This document shows, piece after piece, positions 17,285 through 25,479 of a stretch of DNA of 56,476 nt. Position 1 is the first letter of the stretch, and every line of letters begins with the position of its first letter. Location: NCBI GenBank assembly GCA_007118095.1, contig SKSF01000082.1, forward strand, positions 1 to 56,476, written 5' to 3'. A program made the translations under genes and the position numbers. The notes beneath the pieces were generated by a model, which saw only the letters and a program-made list of their open reading frames with translations, searched no databases and had not been told where the DNA came from. The stretch is from Dehalococcoidia bacterium (GTDB taxonomy: Bacteria; Chloroflexota; Dehalococcoidia; Tepidiformales; Tepidiformaceae).

Positions 17285-17872
17285 TCAGGAAAGGGCGGCG
17301 CGGTGGCCGGGCGCGGGTTCGGCGGGGGCGACGTCGTAGGGCAAGGGACGCCCCATGACGAAAAAGGGCGCGCCGTTCGGGCTGAAGCGCATCATGTGGA
17401 TGACCTGGAAGCCCAGGCGCCGGTAGAGCTGGTGGGCGCGGCTGTCGGTACGCGTGCTGAGCACACAGGTCGCCTCGGGCCGGTCCTGGAGCAAGGCGGC
17501 GATGAGGCGCTGCCCAACGCCATGTCCCTGGTACGCGGGGTCCACGGCGACTTCGACGAGTTCGTAGGAGTCGGAGAGCCAGCGGTCTTCGCGGTCGCGG
17601 TCGACCGCGCGGGCGACGGCATCGTGCCACCACTGGCCGGGTTTGCCGTGATAGCCGTAGATCATCCCGACGACAGCGCCGCCGGGTTCATCGCAGGCGA
17701 TGAACCCGCGGAACCCGTCACGGCTGCTGTGCACGTCGAGGATGCGCTGTCGGACTTCGCGGCCGCGATCCGGGTCGCTATAGGGTGGGAGGGCGAAGGC
17801 CGCGCCGTAAACGGCAATTGCGTCTTCGAAGCGCGGCCCCTCCAGCGGCAGCGACCAGATCTCGACGCTCAT
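17285..17872 (-). CDS. GNAT-family N-acetyltransferase
   Basis: 195 aa with the GNAT fold: acetyl-CoA loop VDPAYQGHGVGQRLIAALL (motif A), then STRTDSRAHQLYRRLGF (motif B). The substrate is unknown. It overlaps the MoxR-like ATPase gene by 4 bases and is its only downstream partner, so the two are translated together and may act in one process. Confidence 0.88.
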   Translation of the reverse strand: MSVEIWSLPLEGPRFEDAIAVYGAAFALPPYSDPDRGREVRQRILDVHSSRDGFRGFIACDEPGGAVVGMIYGYHGKPGQWWHDAVARAVDRDREDRWLSDSYELVEVAVDPAYQGHGVGQRLIAALLQDRPEATCVLSTRTDSRAHQLYRRLGFQVIHMMRFSPNGAPFFVMGRPLPYDVAPAEPAPGHRAALS

Positions 17873-19272
17873 CCGCGATACTGCACTCGTTGCCCAACGC
17901 GGTCCTTGTTGAGCCGCTTGTTGAGGTGGAGACCTTCGAGGAGGAATTCGATCGCAGCTGCGTTTTCACCGGGTGTGCGGCTGCCACTTTGCGGGGCGAT
18001 GGACTCCTCGAGGCCCTCGACGTCCTTGATGAGCCGGGCGTAGTCGTTGCTCGGGACCATGTCGCCGACTTCGACGGAGACGCCGGCCTTGAACCGCTGG
18101 ACGACAGGCTCGAGCTCGGCGATGTTGAAGTGACGGCCGAAGACTGCTGCCACGGCTCCCTGGATGAGCTTCTCGACGATCTGGTCTTCGCGACCTTCTT
18201 CGACGGTTTCGAACTCGACCTTGCCCTGGAGGGTCGGGATGACATAGGGGAGGTCGCTGACGCGGGGGACGACGACTTCTTCTTTCGCCATGATGGCGCG
18301 GCGCAGGGCGTTGGCGAGCATGCTTTCGTAGTTGGCAATGCTGGCGCGAACGCTGACCCCGGAGCGCTGGTTCACATCGGGGCTGCGGCGTGCGAGCCGG
18401 CTGATCTCGGCGATGATCTCCTTCATGTAATCGGGAACGATGACATTGAAGTCGGCCGGTACCGGGGTGTGCTCCGCGTCCATGATCTCCATTTCATGTT
18501 CGACCTGGAGCGGATAGTGCGTGCGGACCTGGGCGCCGTAGCGGTCTTTCAGCGGCGTAATGATGCGGCCGCGGTTGGTGTAGTCCTCGGGGTTGGCGCT
18601 GGCGACGACGTAGACATCAAGCGGCAGACGTACGCGGTAGCCGCGGATCTGGACGTCGCGCTCTTCCATGATGTTGAGGAGGCCGACCTGGATGCGCTCT
18701 GCAAGGTCGGGCATTTCGTTGATGCAGAAGATCCCGCGGTTGGTGCGGGGGACGAGGCCATAGTGGATGGTGAGCTCGTCGGAGAGGTACTTTCCTTCGG
18801 CGACCTTGATGGGGTCCACCTCGCCGATTAGGTCGGCGATGGTGATATCGGGCGTTGCAAGCTTTTCGCCATAGCGCTGGTCGCGGGGGAGCCACTCGAG
18901 CGGCGCATCGTCGCCCTGTTCGGCGATGATGTCGCGACCGTGGCGCGTGATGGGGTTGAAGGGATCCTCGGGGATTTCGCACTCGGCGAGGACGGGCATC
19001 TCGTCGTCGAGCAATGAGACGAGGGAGCGAATGATGCGCGACTTGGCCTGGCCGCGTTCGCCCAGGAAGATAATGTCCTGTCCAGCCAGGATGGCGTTGA
19101 CGATATGGGGGATGACGGTTTCGTCGTATCCGTATACCCCGGGGAAGAATTCTTCGCCTCGGCGCATTTTCTCAATGAGGTTCTTGCGCATCTCCTCCCG
19201 TACCGGGAGCGTCTTGTAGCCGGAAGCGCGGAGTTCTCCCACCGTCCGGGGACGTTCGATCGTTGTCATCAC
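17869..19272 (-). CDS. MoxR/ChlI-type AAA+ ATPase
   Basis: 467 aa, related to the magnesium-chelatase BchI/ChlI and MoxR chaperone-like ATPases. Walker A is GERGQAKS (71-78). The Walker B position reads IFCINEMP (181-188), with Asn in place of the usual Asp before the catalytic Glu. VVASANPEDYTNRGRI is the sensor-1 region, with a sensor-2/lid domain after about 290. Such ATPases usually work with a von Willebrand A-domain protein, but none is adjacent here. Its mRNA has a strong promoter and a 115-base leader. It is unlikely to be a true Mg-chelatase, as no BchH/BchD is present. Confidence 0.9.
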   Translation of the reverse strand: MMTTIERPRTVGELRASGYKTLPVREEMRKNLIEKMRRGEEFFPGVYGYDETVIPHIVNAILAGQDIIFLGERGQAKSRIIRSLVSLLDDEMPVLAECEIPEDPFNPITRHGRDIIAEQGDDAPLEWLPRDQRYGEKLATPDITIADLIGEVDPIKVAEGKYLSDELTIHYGLVPRTNRGIFCINEMPDLAERIQVGLLNIMEERDVQIRGYRVRLPLDVYVVASANPEDYTNRGRIITPLKDRYGAQVRTHYPLQVEHEMEIMDAEHTPVPADFNVIVPDYMKEIIAEISRLARRSPDVNQRSGVSVRASIANYESMLANALRRAIMAKEEVVVPRVSDLPYVIPTLQGKVEFETVEEGREDQIVEKLIQGAVAAVFGRHFNIAELEPVVQRFKAGVSVEVGDMVPSNDYARLIKDVEGLEESIAPQSGSRTPGENAAAIEFLLEGLHLNKRLNKDRVGQRVQYRG

Positions 19273-19328
19273 CTAGCACTCTCCTGGCCGGACCACACCA
19301 GCTTTGGCCGGCGCGGCGGGGGTTCGCC

Positions 19329-19386
19329 TGGTACCACGGAGTGGTTTTTTGGGGGCGGCGGATTGGCCACCTCGATGTGGTACCAC
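19329..19386. repeat. Repeated TGGTACCA element in the MoxR-gene leader
   Basis: TGGTACCAC occurs at 19329-19337 and again within the 10-base palindrome GTGGTACCAC at 19377-19386, 48 bases apart. Both lie in the transcribed leader between the promoter and the start codon of the MoxR-like gene. They may be protein sites or arms of an RNA structure. Confidence 0.5.
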
Positions 19387-19394
19387 TGGGTTCC

Positions 19395-19422
19395 ATCATA
19401 GAGTGGGGCATAAGCGTGTCAA
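19395..19422 (-). promoter_or_regulatory. Strong sigma-70-type promoter for the MoxR-like gene
   Basis: On the minus strand: TTGACA (19417-19422, 6/6), a 16-base spacer, TATGAT (19395-19400, 5/6). Transcription would start near 19388, leaving a leader of about 115 bases. It is one of the best consensus promoters in the window. Confidence 0.75.
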
Positions 19423-19508
19423 CAAAGGTTTTGCGGCCGGATGGGCATGGCTGAGCGCTACAATTTTGTATCGAGGCGCCGTTGTCCGGGACGGGAAGGA
19501 GGTCAGCG

Positions 19509-19913
19509 ATGAAGTGGCCATTCAAGAGAAAGCCGCGTATCACGGAAGAGCAATACGGGCGCCTGATGACCTCCTTCGGGCGGACCGCGGACAAGGATCC
19601 GTTTATCTGGACCCCGTCGAAGGCGCTGGCGGACCGGGTCATCGAAGAGCATGCGGAGCTGGCAAACGCGGTGGACGCGGCAATGTATTCGGGGGCCGCC
19701 CGGTATCACCTGGAGCTACTGGCTGCCTCGTGGCTGATGGCCCAGGAGGAGAGCGTCCCTTTCGAGACGGCGGAGGTGTTTGAAGAGGCGGTCATCTGGA
19801 AATTCAAGCCACTTGCGAAGGGATCGGGCGAGCTTTCGCGGCGGCTGTCCGAGCTCGCGCGGGGCGAAGCCGAGCGGGACACGCGGATGGACGACAGCCT
19901 GCGCAGCACCTGA
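19509..19913 (+). CDS. Hypothetical protein
   Basis: 134 aa, charged and mostly helical, with no signal peptide, membrane segment or cysteine pair. The basic start MKWPFKRKPR follows GGAAGGAGG at a proper distance. A TACAAT (19459-19464) 45 bases upstream could be its -10. The central part ALADRVIEEHAELANAVD reads as an amphipathic helix. Family not recognised. It is followed 57 bases later by the ACT-domain gene on the same strand. Confidence 0.65.
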   Translation: MKWPFKRKPRITEEQYGRLMTSFGRTADKDPFIWTPSKALADRVIEEHAELANAVDAAMYSGAARYHLELLAASWLMAQEESVPFETAEVFEEAVIWKFKPLAKGSGELSRRLSELARGEAERDTRMDDSLRST

Positions 19914-19970
19914 CTGCGGGAAACGCACCCGAAACGTGGACATGCCAAGCTGAACAGCAGGAGGCCAGCC

Positions 19971-20750
19971 ATGCCCGCATACCGCTCCATCCGCATCCAG
20001 ATGCCAGACCGGCCCGGCGCCCTCGCGGCGGTGAGCACCGCCCTCTCGGTCCAGCAGGTGAACATCGTCCGGCTCGACGTCGTGGGGTACCACGAGGGGA
20101 TGGTGGTCGATGACCTGCTGGTTTCGGGGCCGGACCAAGAGCACATCGGCCGTGCTATCGGGGGCTTCCAGCATGACGTCGTCGTCCGGACGTTCGACGA
20201 GACGAGCGGGGACCCCGCGTTGCAGATCGCGGACGGGCTGGTCGCGATTGCCCGGGCACGCGGCCGTGACGAGGCGCTGCAGAGATTGCTGGATTCGGCG
20301 CTCCGGATCGCGCGCGCCGACAGCGTCGCCATTGGGCGCGCGTGTGACGACGGCAGCATGATGATCGAGCCAGACATGGAGGAAGAGCCGCTGCACATTA
20401 CGTCGAGTGAAGCGTGTATTGGACGGCATGTGCTCCACCGCCAGACGGCAGTTGCATTCCCGGTATCAGCTGACGAGACGTTAGACGGGGTGTGCCGGGT
20501 GAGCCCCTGCGCGTGGGTCGCGCTGGCGCCGCTGGGCGCGTTTGCGGTCGTCATCTTCACGCGGACGCTCAACATCCCGTTCTTGCGCGACGAGCTGGAG
20601 CGCGTCGCCGTGTTCACCGAAGCTGCCGGGGCAACGCTGAGGCTGCGCGGAGACATCGAAGCGAGTGGCTCGATGCGTGCGGGGCAGGAAGCGTCCCTGC
20701 CGCCGGGCGCAATCACGCTCGGGGACGTCCACCGGGCGCAGTACGCCTGA
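19971..20750 (+). CDS. ACT-domain protein with a GAF-like C-terminal part
   Basis: 259 aa. Residues 1-75 form an ACT domain (RIQMPDRPGALAAVSTAL, then VNIVRLDVVG), the fold that binds amino acids in regulators of metabolism. Residues about 90-235 look like a small alpha/beta sensor domain, perhaps GAF-like, ending in a helix around ELERVAVFTEAAG. There is no DNA-binding or catalytic domain, so it is probably a ligand-binding regulator. AGGAGG lies before the ATG. It is convergent with the M20 peptidase. Confidence 0.75.
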   Translation: MPAYRSIRIQMPDRPGALAAVSTALSVQQVNIVRLDVVGYHEGMVVDDLLVSGPDQEHIGRAIGGFQHDVVVRTFDETSGDPALQIADGLVAIARARGRDEALQRLLDSALRIARADSVAIGRACDDGSMMIEPDMEEEPLHITSSEACIGRHVLHRQTAVAFPVSADETLDGVCRVSPCAWVALAPLGAFAVVIFTRTLNIPFLRDELERVAVFTEAAGATLRLRGDIEASGSMRAGQEASLPPGAITLGDVHRAQYA

Positions 20751-20774
20751 GGGCTGCGCGCTGCGCCCGTCGGG

Positions 20775-21860
20775 TCAGGTGCGCAGGACGGCTGCCTCGA
20801 CGACACGGGCACAGTCGACCATTTCGGGGACGACGAGATACTCGTCCTTCGTGTGCTGGTTGTAGCCGCCGCGGCCGATGACGATGCCGGCAATGCCCTG
20901 GCCGCGGAAGACATTGCCGTCGGTGCCGCCGCCCACGGGCTGCGGGTCGGGCTCCATGCCGAGTTCGCGCAGGACGGGATAGAGGAGCCGCGCCGCCGGG
21001 TCGTCTTCGGTGAGCCGATAGCCGGGGTAGGCCGTGCGGAAGTCGGCCTCGATTGATGCTTCGGGATGGTTGCGCTTGACCTGTTCCACGTGCGAGCGGG
21101 CGCGTGATACCAGGTCTTCGACCTTGAGCTGGTCCATGGAGCGCATCTCGCCCTGGATGACGCATTTGTCCGGGACTGCGTTGCGGACGAGACCGCCCTC
21201 GATGCGGCCGACGTTGCCGGTGGTTTCGTAGTCGAAGCGGCCCTGGGGGAGGCCGGCTGCGATCTCAGCGCCGATGGTGACCGCGGGGACGCCCTTTTCG
21301 GGTTCGAGGCCAGCGTGGGCGGAGCGGCCAGTAATGTCGATGTCGTAGACGTAGTGGAACGGCGCCTGGCCCTGGATGCTCGATGGCGGGCCGCCGCTAT
21401 CAATGACGACGGCGACCTTGGAGCTGAGCGATGAGTAGTCCATCTTGCTGGCGCCGACGAGGCCGACTTCTTCGCCACGGCTGATGGCTACTTCGACCGG
21501 GCGGTGGCTGGCGCCGTCTTCGAGCACGGACTGGATGACTTCGAGGATGACGGCACACCCGCCCTTGTTGTCGGCGCCGAGGATGGTTGAGCCGTCGCTG
21601 CGGATGATGTCATCGCCGTCCCAGACGGGTTTGATGCCACGGCCCGGTTCGACGGTGTCCATGTGGGCGGACAGGAGAAGCGGCTCGCCTTCGCCGGGGA
21701 GGCGGGCGAGGACGTTGCCCGCGCTGTCCTGCCATGCTTCGAGGCCGAGTTCTGACAGACGGCGTTCGAGGTCAGCGGCAATTGCGTCCTCTTCGCCGGA
21801 GGGTGAGTCAATGGCGACGAGGTCGAGGAAGGCCTGGAGGATGCGTTCACGCTGGATCAC
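20775..21860 (-). CDS. M20-family metallopeptidase, PepT-like
   Basis: Zinc-dependent peptidase of 361 aa. Likely metal and catalytic residues lie in SAHMDTVEPGRG, GADNKGG and SRGEEVGLVGA (Glu-Glu), with the C-terminal His in YNQHTKDEYL. The dimerisation domain (about 170-275) is present (GRSAHAGLEPEKG). The layout fits the tripeptidase-T-like subgroup. The start is a GTG at 21860 giving MIQRERILQAFLDL, with AAGGGGAG upstream; the longer open frame has no family similarity. Confidence 0.9.
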   Translation of the reverse strand: MIQRERILQAFLDLVAIDSPSGEEDAIAADLERRLSELGLEAWQDSAGNVLARLPGEGEPLLLSAHMDTVEPGRGIKPVWDGDDIIRSDGSTILGADNKGGCAVILEVIQSVLEDGASHRPVEVAISRGEEVGLVGASKMDYSSLSSKVAVVIDSGGPPSSIQGQAPFHYVYDIDITGRSAHAGLEPEKGVPAVTIGAEIAAGLPQGRFDYETTGNVGRIEGGLVRNAVPDKCVIQGEMRSMDQLKVEDLVSRARSHVEQVKRNHPEASIEADFRTAYPGYRLTEDDPAARLLYPVLRELGMEPDPQPVGGGTDGNVFRGQGIAGIVIGRGGYNQHTKDEYLVVPEMVDCARVVEAAVLRT

Positions 21861-21967
21861 GGTATTCTCCCCTTCGTGCGTCGGAGTGAGGATAGGGCAT
21901 CCGCGGAGCAGGCGCCGCGTGATGCGCGTTAATGACACCCTAATGGAGCCTAGCGCATGCTGGAGCT

Positions 21968-22714
21968 GTGAAGACAGAAATGGAAACACGAGCACTGTCA
22001 ATCGAGGTGGCCTACAACGTGAGGCACCTCGCCGATTACGAGACGGAGAGTGGTCAACGGACGACGGCACGGGACATTATCCGTTCGGCAAGCCTCCACC
22101 GTGTAACCGAGGGCGGCGCGGAAGCGTTCGTCGCGGCTGGCGTACACACGGTCATCGACTTCCGCTCCGATGAGGAGCGACGGCGTGATGTGACGCCGGA
22201 CCTCGGCCGGTACGGCATCCATTCGATTCATGCGCCTGTTTTCCAGTCCGATGGCTCGCCGACAGGGCTGGCGGACAAGGAGTTCCCGGGATACGGGTAC
22301 GTCTACCAGCGCTTCCTGGACATCGGGGCGCCCGCCTACCGGACGCTGTTCGAGACGATCGCGGAGACGGAAGGCGGCGTGCTCTTCCACTGCGCGGCGG
22401 GGAAGGATCGCACCGGCGTCGCGGCCGCGCTACTCCTGGAGCTTTCGGGGACACGGCACGAGGCTATCGTGTCGGATTACACGCTGACCGAAGAGCTACT
22501 GCGGCCACAGGTCGAAGAATGGCTCCCCGAGATGAAGGAGCGTGGCATTGCAGAGTCGCGCGCCCGGGAGCTCGTCGGCGCTCCACAGGACGCCATCGAA
22601 ACCGCCCTGACCACCCTTCGCGAACAGCACGGGGGCGCAGAGGATTACCTGCGCAGCATCGGGCTGAGCGAGACGGTGATCAGCGCTGTGCGGGCGCGGA
22701 TGCTGGACGTGTAG
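21968..22714 (+). CDS. Tyrosine-protein-phosphatase-family protein
   Basis: 248 aa with the Cys-based phosphatase signature HCAAGKDRTG (Cys142, Arg148), the form found in bacterial tyrosine/lipid phosphatases of the PF13350-like group. A preceding IDFRSDEER motif around residue 63 is also typical. It may act on phosphotyrosine or phosphoinositides. The start is a GTG; an ATG four codons later (21980) is possible. Its last 35 bases overlap the convergent GNAT gene. Confidence 0.88.
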   Translation: MKTEMETRALSIEVAYNVRHLADYETESGQRTTARDIIRSASLHRVTEGGAEAFVAAGVHTVIDFRSDEERRRDVTPDLGRYGIHSIHAPVFQSDGSPTGLADKEFPGYGYVYQRFLDIGAPAYRTLFETIAETEGGVLFHCAAGKDRTGVAAALLLELSGTRHEAIVSDYTLTEELLRPQVEEWLPEMKERGIAESRARELVGAPQDAIETALTTLREQHGGAEDYLRSIGLSETVISAVRARMLDV

Positions 22715-23162
22715 CCTGGCGGGAGAGCGGTGACCACTCCATGAAGTAGTGGGTGCTGCTTTCGCCGGTGACCTGAAACCCGAGCCGGCGATAGAGCCGC
22801 TGCGCGGGGTTGGTCCGCAGCACCTGGAGCCGGACCTGATTACCGTCTTTCCGTGCCTGCCGCTGGATCTCCTTGAGCAGCGCTGAGCCGATCCCCCGCC
22901 GTCGATACGGCCGGGCGATCTCAATGTTTGCGACGCCCACGCAGTTGTCTTTCCGTGTCAGCTCCAGGATGCCCGCGGTTTCGCCGTCGACTTCGAGCAC
23001 GCGCATGCGGCCTGTTTCGAAGCGCTGACGGAAGAGGCCATACTGGACTTCGTCGTCCCAGCTTCCCCATGCGAGCTCGATATAGCGGCCCATTGCTTCG
23101 CGATGGAGCGCGAACAGGCGTGGCTGCTCGTCTTCGCGCGCGGGACGGAGGCCCAGGTTCAC
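22680..23162 (-). CDS. GNAT-family N-acetyltransferase
   Basis: 160 aa. The acetyl-CoA loop IARPYRRRGIGSALLKEIQ and the motif B stretch NPAQRLYRRLGF are clear. The substrate is unknown. The start is a GTG overlapping the DAHP-synthase stop by 4 bases, so it is coupled to that gene. It converges on and overlaps the phosphatase gene at its 3' end. Confidence 0.88.
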   Translation of the reverse strand: MNLGLRPAREDEQPRLFALHREAMGRYIELAWGSWDDEVQYGLFRQRFETGRMRVLEVDGETAGILELTRKDNCVGVANIEIARPYRRRGIGSALLKEIQRQARKDGNQVRLQVLRTNPAQRLYRRLGFQVTGESSTHYFMEWSPLSRQATRPASAPAQR

Positions 23163-24250
23163 GTGCCATCTCCCCCGGTGGCCGGTGCGAACGTGCCGGT
23201 TTCGATGCCGACACCGGACAGCGTGGCGTGGATAGCGCGCGCGTTGTCAACGATGCGGCGGGCTTCGTGGCTGACGGCCTGGCGGCCATCAACGAGGGCT
23301 TCTTCGGGGTTTGCGTGGATGTCGAGTTCGAGTCCCTGTGCTCCGGCGGCGACAAACCCGTAGGCAACGCGTTCGACGAGTGCACGGTCTCCGCTGCTGT
23401 GACTGGGGTCGGCAAGCAGCGGGAGGTGTGAGCGCGAGCGCACAGTCGGGATCATGCCGATATCGGCGCTGAAGCGGGTCTCGGTTTCGAAAGACTTGAT
23501 GCCGCGATAGCAGAGGATGACCTTGCGGTTTCCAATGCCCACCGAGCGGCCTTCGCGGTCGAGGCCGGACATGATGTAGGCGGCGGCGGACAGCCACTCG
23601 TCCATGTCGTTTCCGAACCCGTGCTTGAGGATGACGGGGACATCGAGGCGAGCGAGCTCTTCGAGCAGGGGTGAGTACTGCGCACTGCGGGCGCCGACCT
23701 GGATGATATCGATACCGGAACGGAGAAAGGCATCGAGGTGGCGGATATCGATGAGCTCGGAGACAGTGGGGAGGCCGGTCTCCGCCTTCATTGCGGCGGC
23801 GAGTTCGAGGCCCTGCTCGATGGGGAGGCCGCGATAGTCGTAGGGGCTGGTGCGTGACTTATCGACGAAGGTTCGAAGCACATCGACGCCGGCAGCGCGC
23901 GCCATACGGGCCGAGGCCAGTGCCTGTTCTTCGCTTTCGATAGCGCACGGGCCGCCGACGACGGTCAACGTGTCGCCGCCGAAGCGGACGCCGTGGACAT
24001 CGACGACCGTGTCTTCGTGGTGGAAGTTGCGGCTGGCGTCCTTGTATTTCTCGGTGATGCGTATGACGCGTTCGACGCCGGGGAGTTCAAGGATGCGGCC
24101 TTCGTCGACGTACGATGTGATGCCTTTGACGCCGATAACGGTGGTCGCGGAAACGATTGTTTCGCAGGGGAGGCCGTACTCCTCTGTGATACGGTCAATT
24201 ACGCGTTGCGTTTGGTCGGGCGTGGCGCCGTCGACCATATGGATAATCAT
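23159..24250 (-). CDS. aroF: 3-deoxy-7-phosphoheptulonate (DAHP) synthase
   Basis: First enzyme of the shikimate pathway: PEP + erythrose-4-phosphate to DAHP. The 363-aa protein is of the KDO8PS-like type, with an N-terminal ferredoxin-like/ACT-like domain (about 1-70), as in Thermotoga DAHPS, that often mediates Tyr/Phe feedback. The barrel starts at about 90 with VVGGPCAIES, then LRTFVDKSRTSPY, IQVGARSAQ, VILKHGFGNDMDEWL and ADPSHSSGDR. The start MIIHMVDG was chosen; an ATG four codons later is possible. No other aromatic genes are nearby. Confidence 0.95.
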   Translation of the reverse strand: MIIHMVDGATPDQTQRVIDRITEEYGLPCETIVSATTVIGVKGITSYVDEGRILELPGVERVIRITEKYKDASRNFHHEDTVVDVHGVRFGGDTLTVVGGPCAIESEEQALASARMARAAGVDVLRTFVDKSRTSPYDYRGLPIEQGLELAAAMKAETGLPTVSELIDIRHLDAFLRSGIDIIQVGARSAQYSPLLEELARLDVPVILKHGFGNDMDEWLSAAAYIMSGLDREGRSVGIGNRKVILCYRGIKSFETETRFSADIGMIPTVRSRSHLPLLADPSHSSGDRALVERVAYGFVAAGAQGLELDIHANPEEALVDGRQAVSHEARRIVDNARAIHATLSGVGIETGTFAPATGGDGT

Positions 24251-24361
24251 GTGAGCACCCCGGGGTTGCAGGCGGATTGGGACTGTGTTGGTGATGTGGC
24301 GGGTAGAGATGGGGGATGTATTTTGCAGAGATCCGGGTGTTCGCTTACGCACCGATTACTT

Positions 24362-25396
24362 ATGTCGGATACCATCACCAGCATGGGCAAAACTTTCTCA
24401 CCATTGAAGTGGGCCGTCATCCCGTTGGCCGCGATCTGTGCGCTCCTGATTGCGCTCCCGGCGAACGCTGATGACCGCCATACCGTCTCCCCGGGCGAGA
24501 CCCTGTTGGGTATCGCTGCGCGTTATGGCATTGATGTGTCGGCAATTGCCGAGCGGAACGGGATCAACAATGTCAACCTTGTGGTCGCAGGGCAAACGCT
24601 GCTGATCCCCGGGGCGGGTGGCGGCCAGGGTGGTGCATCGGCTCCCCCGGAAGGACACCGGATTGGCGCTGGCGAAACGCTGACGAGCATCGCTGCGCGC
24701 TACGGGCTGAGCATCGCGGTGCTGACGGAGCTGAATAACCTGGTTAACCCGAACCATATTGTCGCCGGCCAGTTGTTGCAGCTCCCGGGCCAGGGCGGGT
24801 CGACACCAGAGCCTCCCGCGACAGGCCAGGGGGCAGCAGGTTCGCATACCGTCGCGGCCGGTGACACGTTGACGAGCATCGCTGCCCGGTACGGCGTGAG
24901 CGTCTCTGCACTCGCGGCCGAGAACAACATATCGAACCCGAACCGGATCATCACCGGGCAGCAGCTCAGCATCCCGGGGGGCGGTACTGGCGGCCATAGC
25001 CAGGCGTCGATCGAGCAATGGCTCATCCAAGCGGAACAGGAGTTCGGGCTGCCAGCGGGGCTGATGCGAGCGGTCGCGATGCAGGAGTCTGGCTGGCAGC
25101 AGCACGTGGTCAGCAGCGCGGGGGCCATCGGTGTGATGCAACTCATGCCGGGCACGGCGAACTGGCTTGTCTCGGACGTGCTGCCGGGAGCTTCGGACTG
25201 GCGGAACAACCCGCGCGACAACATCCGACTGGGCGCGGCGCTGCTGAACCGCAACCTGGTCGCCTATGGCGGTGACCTGGATTACGCGCTGGCCGCTTAT
25301 TACCAGGGCGATGGGAACATCACGCGTTTCGGCATCTTCGACGAAACGTGGCACTACATCGCCAATGTGCGCGCGCTGATGGAGCGTTACCGCTAA
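24362..25396 (+). CDS. Secreted LysM-repeat lytic transglycosylase
   Basis: Cell-wall hydrolase of 344 aa. It has an N-terminal signal peptide (hydrophobic stretch about 17-36 ending ANADD), three LysM peptidoglycan-binding repeats at about 39-84, 98-143 and 163-207 joined by Gly/Pro-rich linkers, and a C-terminal SLT goose-lysozyme-like domain (about 218-340) with the catalytic Glu in AMQESGWQ and GAIGVMQLMPGTA. No Shine-Dalgarno is seen before either ATG (24362 or 24383), so it may be leaderless. A strong terminator follows. Confidence 0.93.
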   Translation: MSDTITSMGKTFSPLKWAVIPLAAICALLIALPANADDRHTVSPGETLLGIAARYGIDVSAIAERNGINNVNLVVAGQTLLIPGAGGGQGGASAPPEGHRIGAGETLTSIAARYGLSIAVLTELNNLVNPNHIVAGQLLQLPGQGGSTPEPPATGQGAAGSHTVAAGDTLTSIAARYGVSVSALAAENNISNPNRIITGQQLSIPGGGTGGHSQASIEQWLIQAEQEFGLPAGLMRAVAMQESGWQQHVVSSAGAIGVMQLMPGTANWLVSDVLPGASDWRNNPRDNIRLGAALLNRNLVAYGGDLDYALAAYYQGDGNITRFGIFDETWHYIANVRALMERYR

Positions 25397-25423
25397 AAGG
25401 CTCCTCCCCAGGGAGGCACAAGA

Positions 25424-25456
25424 AAGGCCCCCGGCTTTGTTGGCCGGGGGCCTTCT
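25424..25456. terminator. Bidirectional intrinsic terminator
   Basis: GGCCCCCGGC (25426-25435), a 7-base loop and GCCGGGGGCC (25443-25452) form a perfect 10-bp stem, with AA before and TT after extending it to 12. The T-containing tails suit both directions, serving the lytic transglycosylase gene (plus) and the thioredoxin-TPR gene (minus). Confidence 0.85.
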
Positions 25457-25479
25457 TACGTTGCTTTGCGAACAGGAGC

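Noticed and set aside
17869-19272. Magnesium-chelatase subunit for chlorophyll or bacteriochlorophyll synthesis
   Set aside because: The ATPase resembles ChlI, but no BchH, BchD or other pigment genes are present, and Walker B differs. A general MoxR-like role is safer.
19325-19350. TGGTACCACGG followed by GTGGTTTTTT on the plus strand, reminiscent of a T-box plus terminator
   Set aside because: There is no room for a specifier stem-loop upstream (it would lie inside the MoxR-like coding region on the other strand), and the next gene is not an aminoacyl-tRNA synthetase or amino-acid gene. A 5-bp stem with a 3-base loop is weak.
24251-24361. Possible riboswitch (c-di-AMP type) before the LysM lytic transglycosylase
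   Set aside because: Cell-wall hydrolases often have one, but the conserved core sequences were not found in this 111-base gap.
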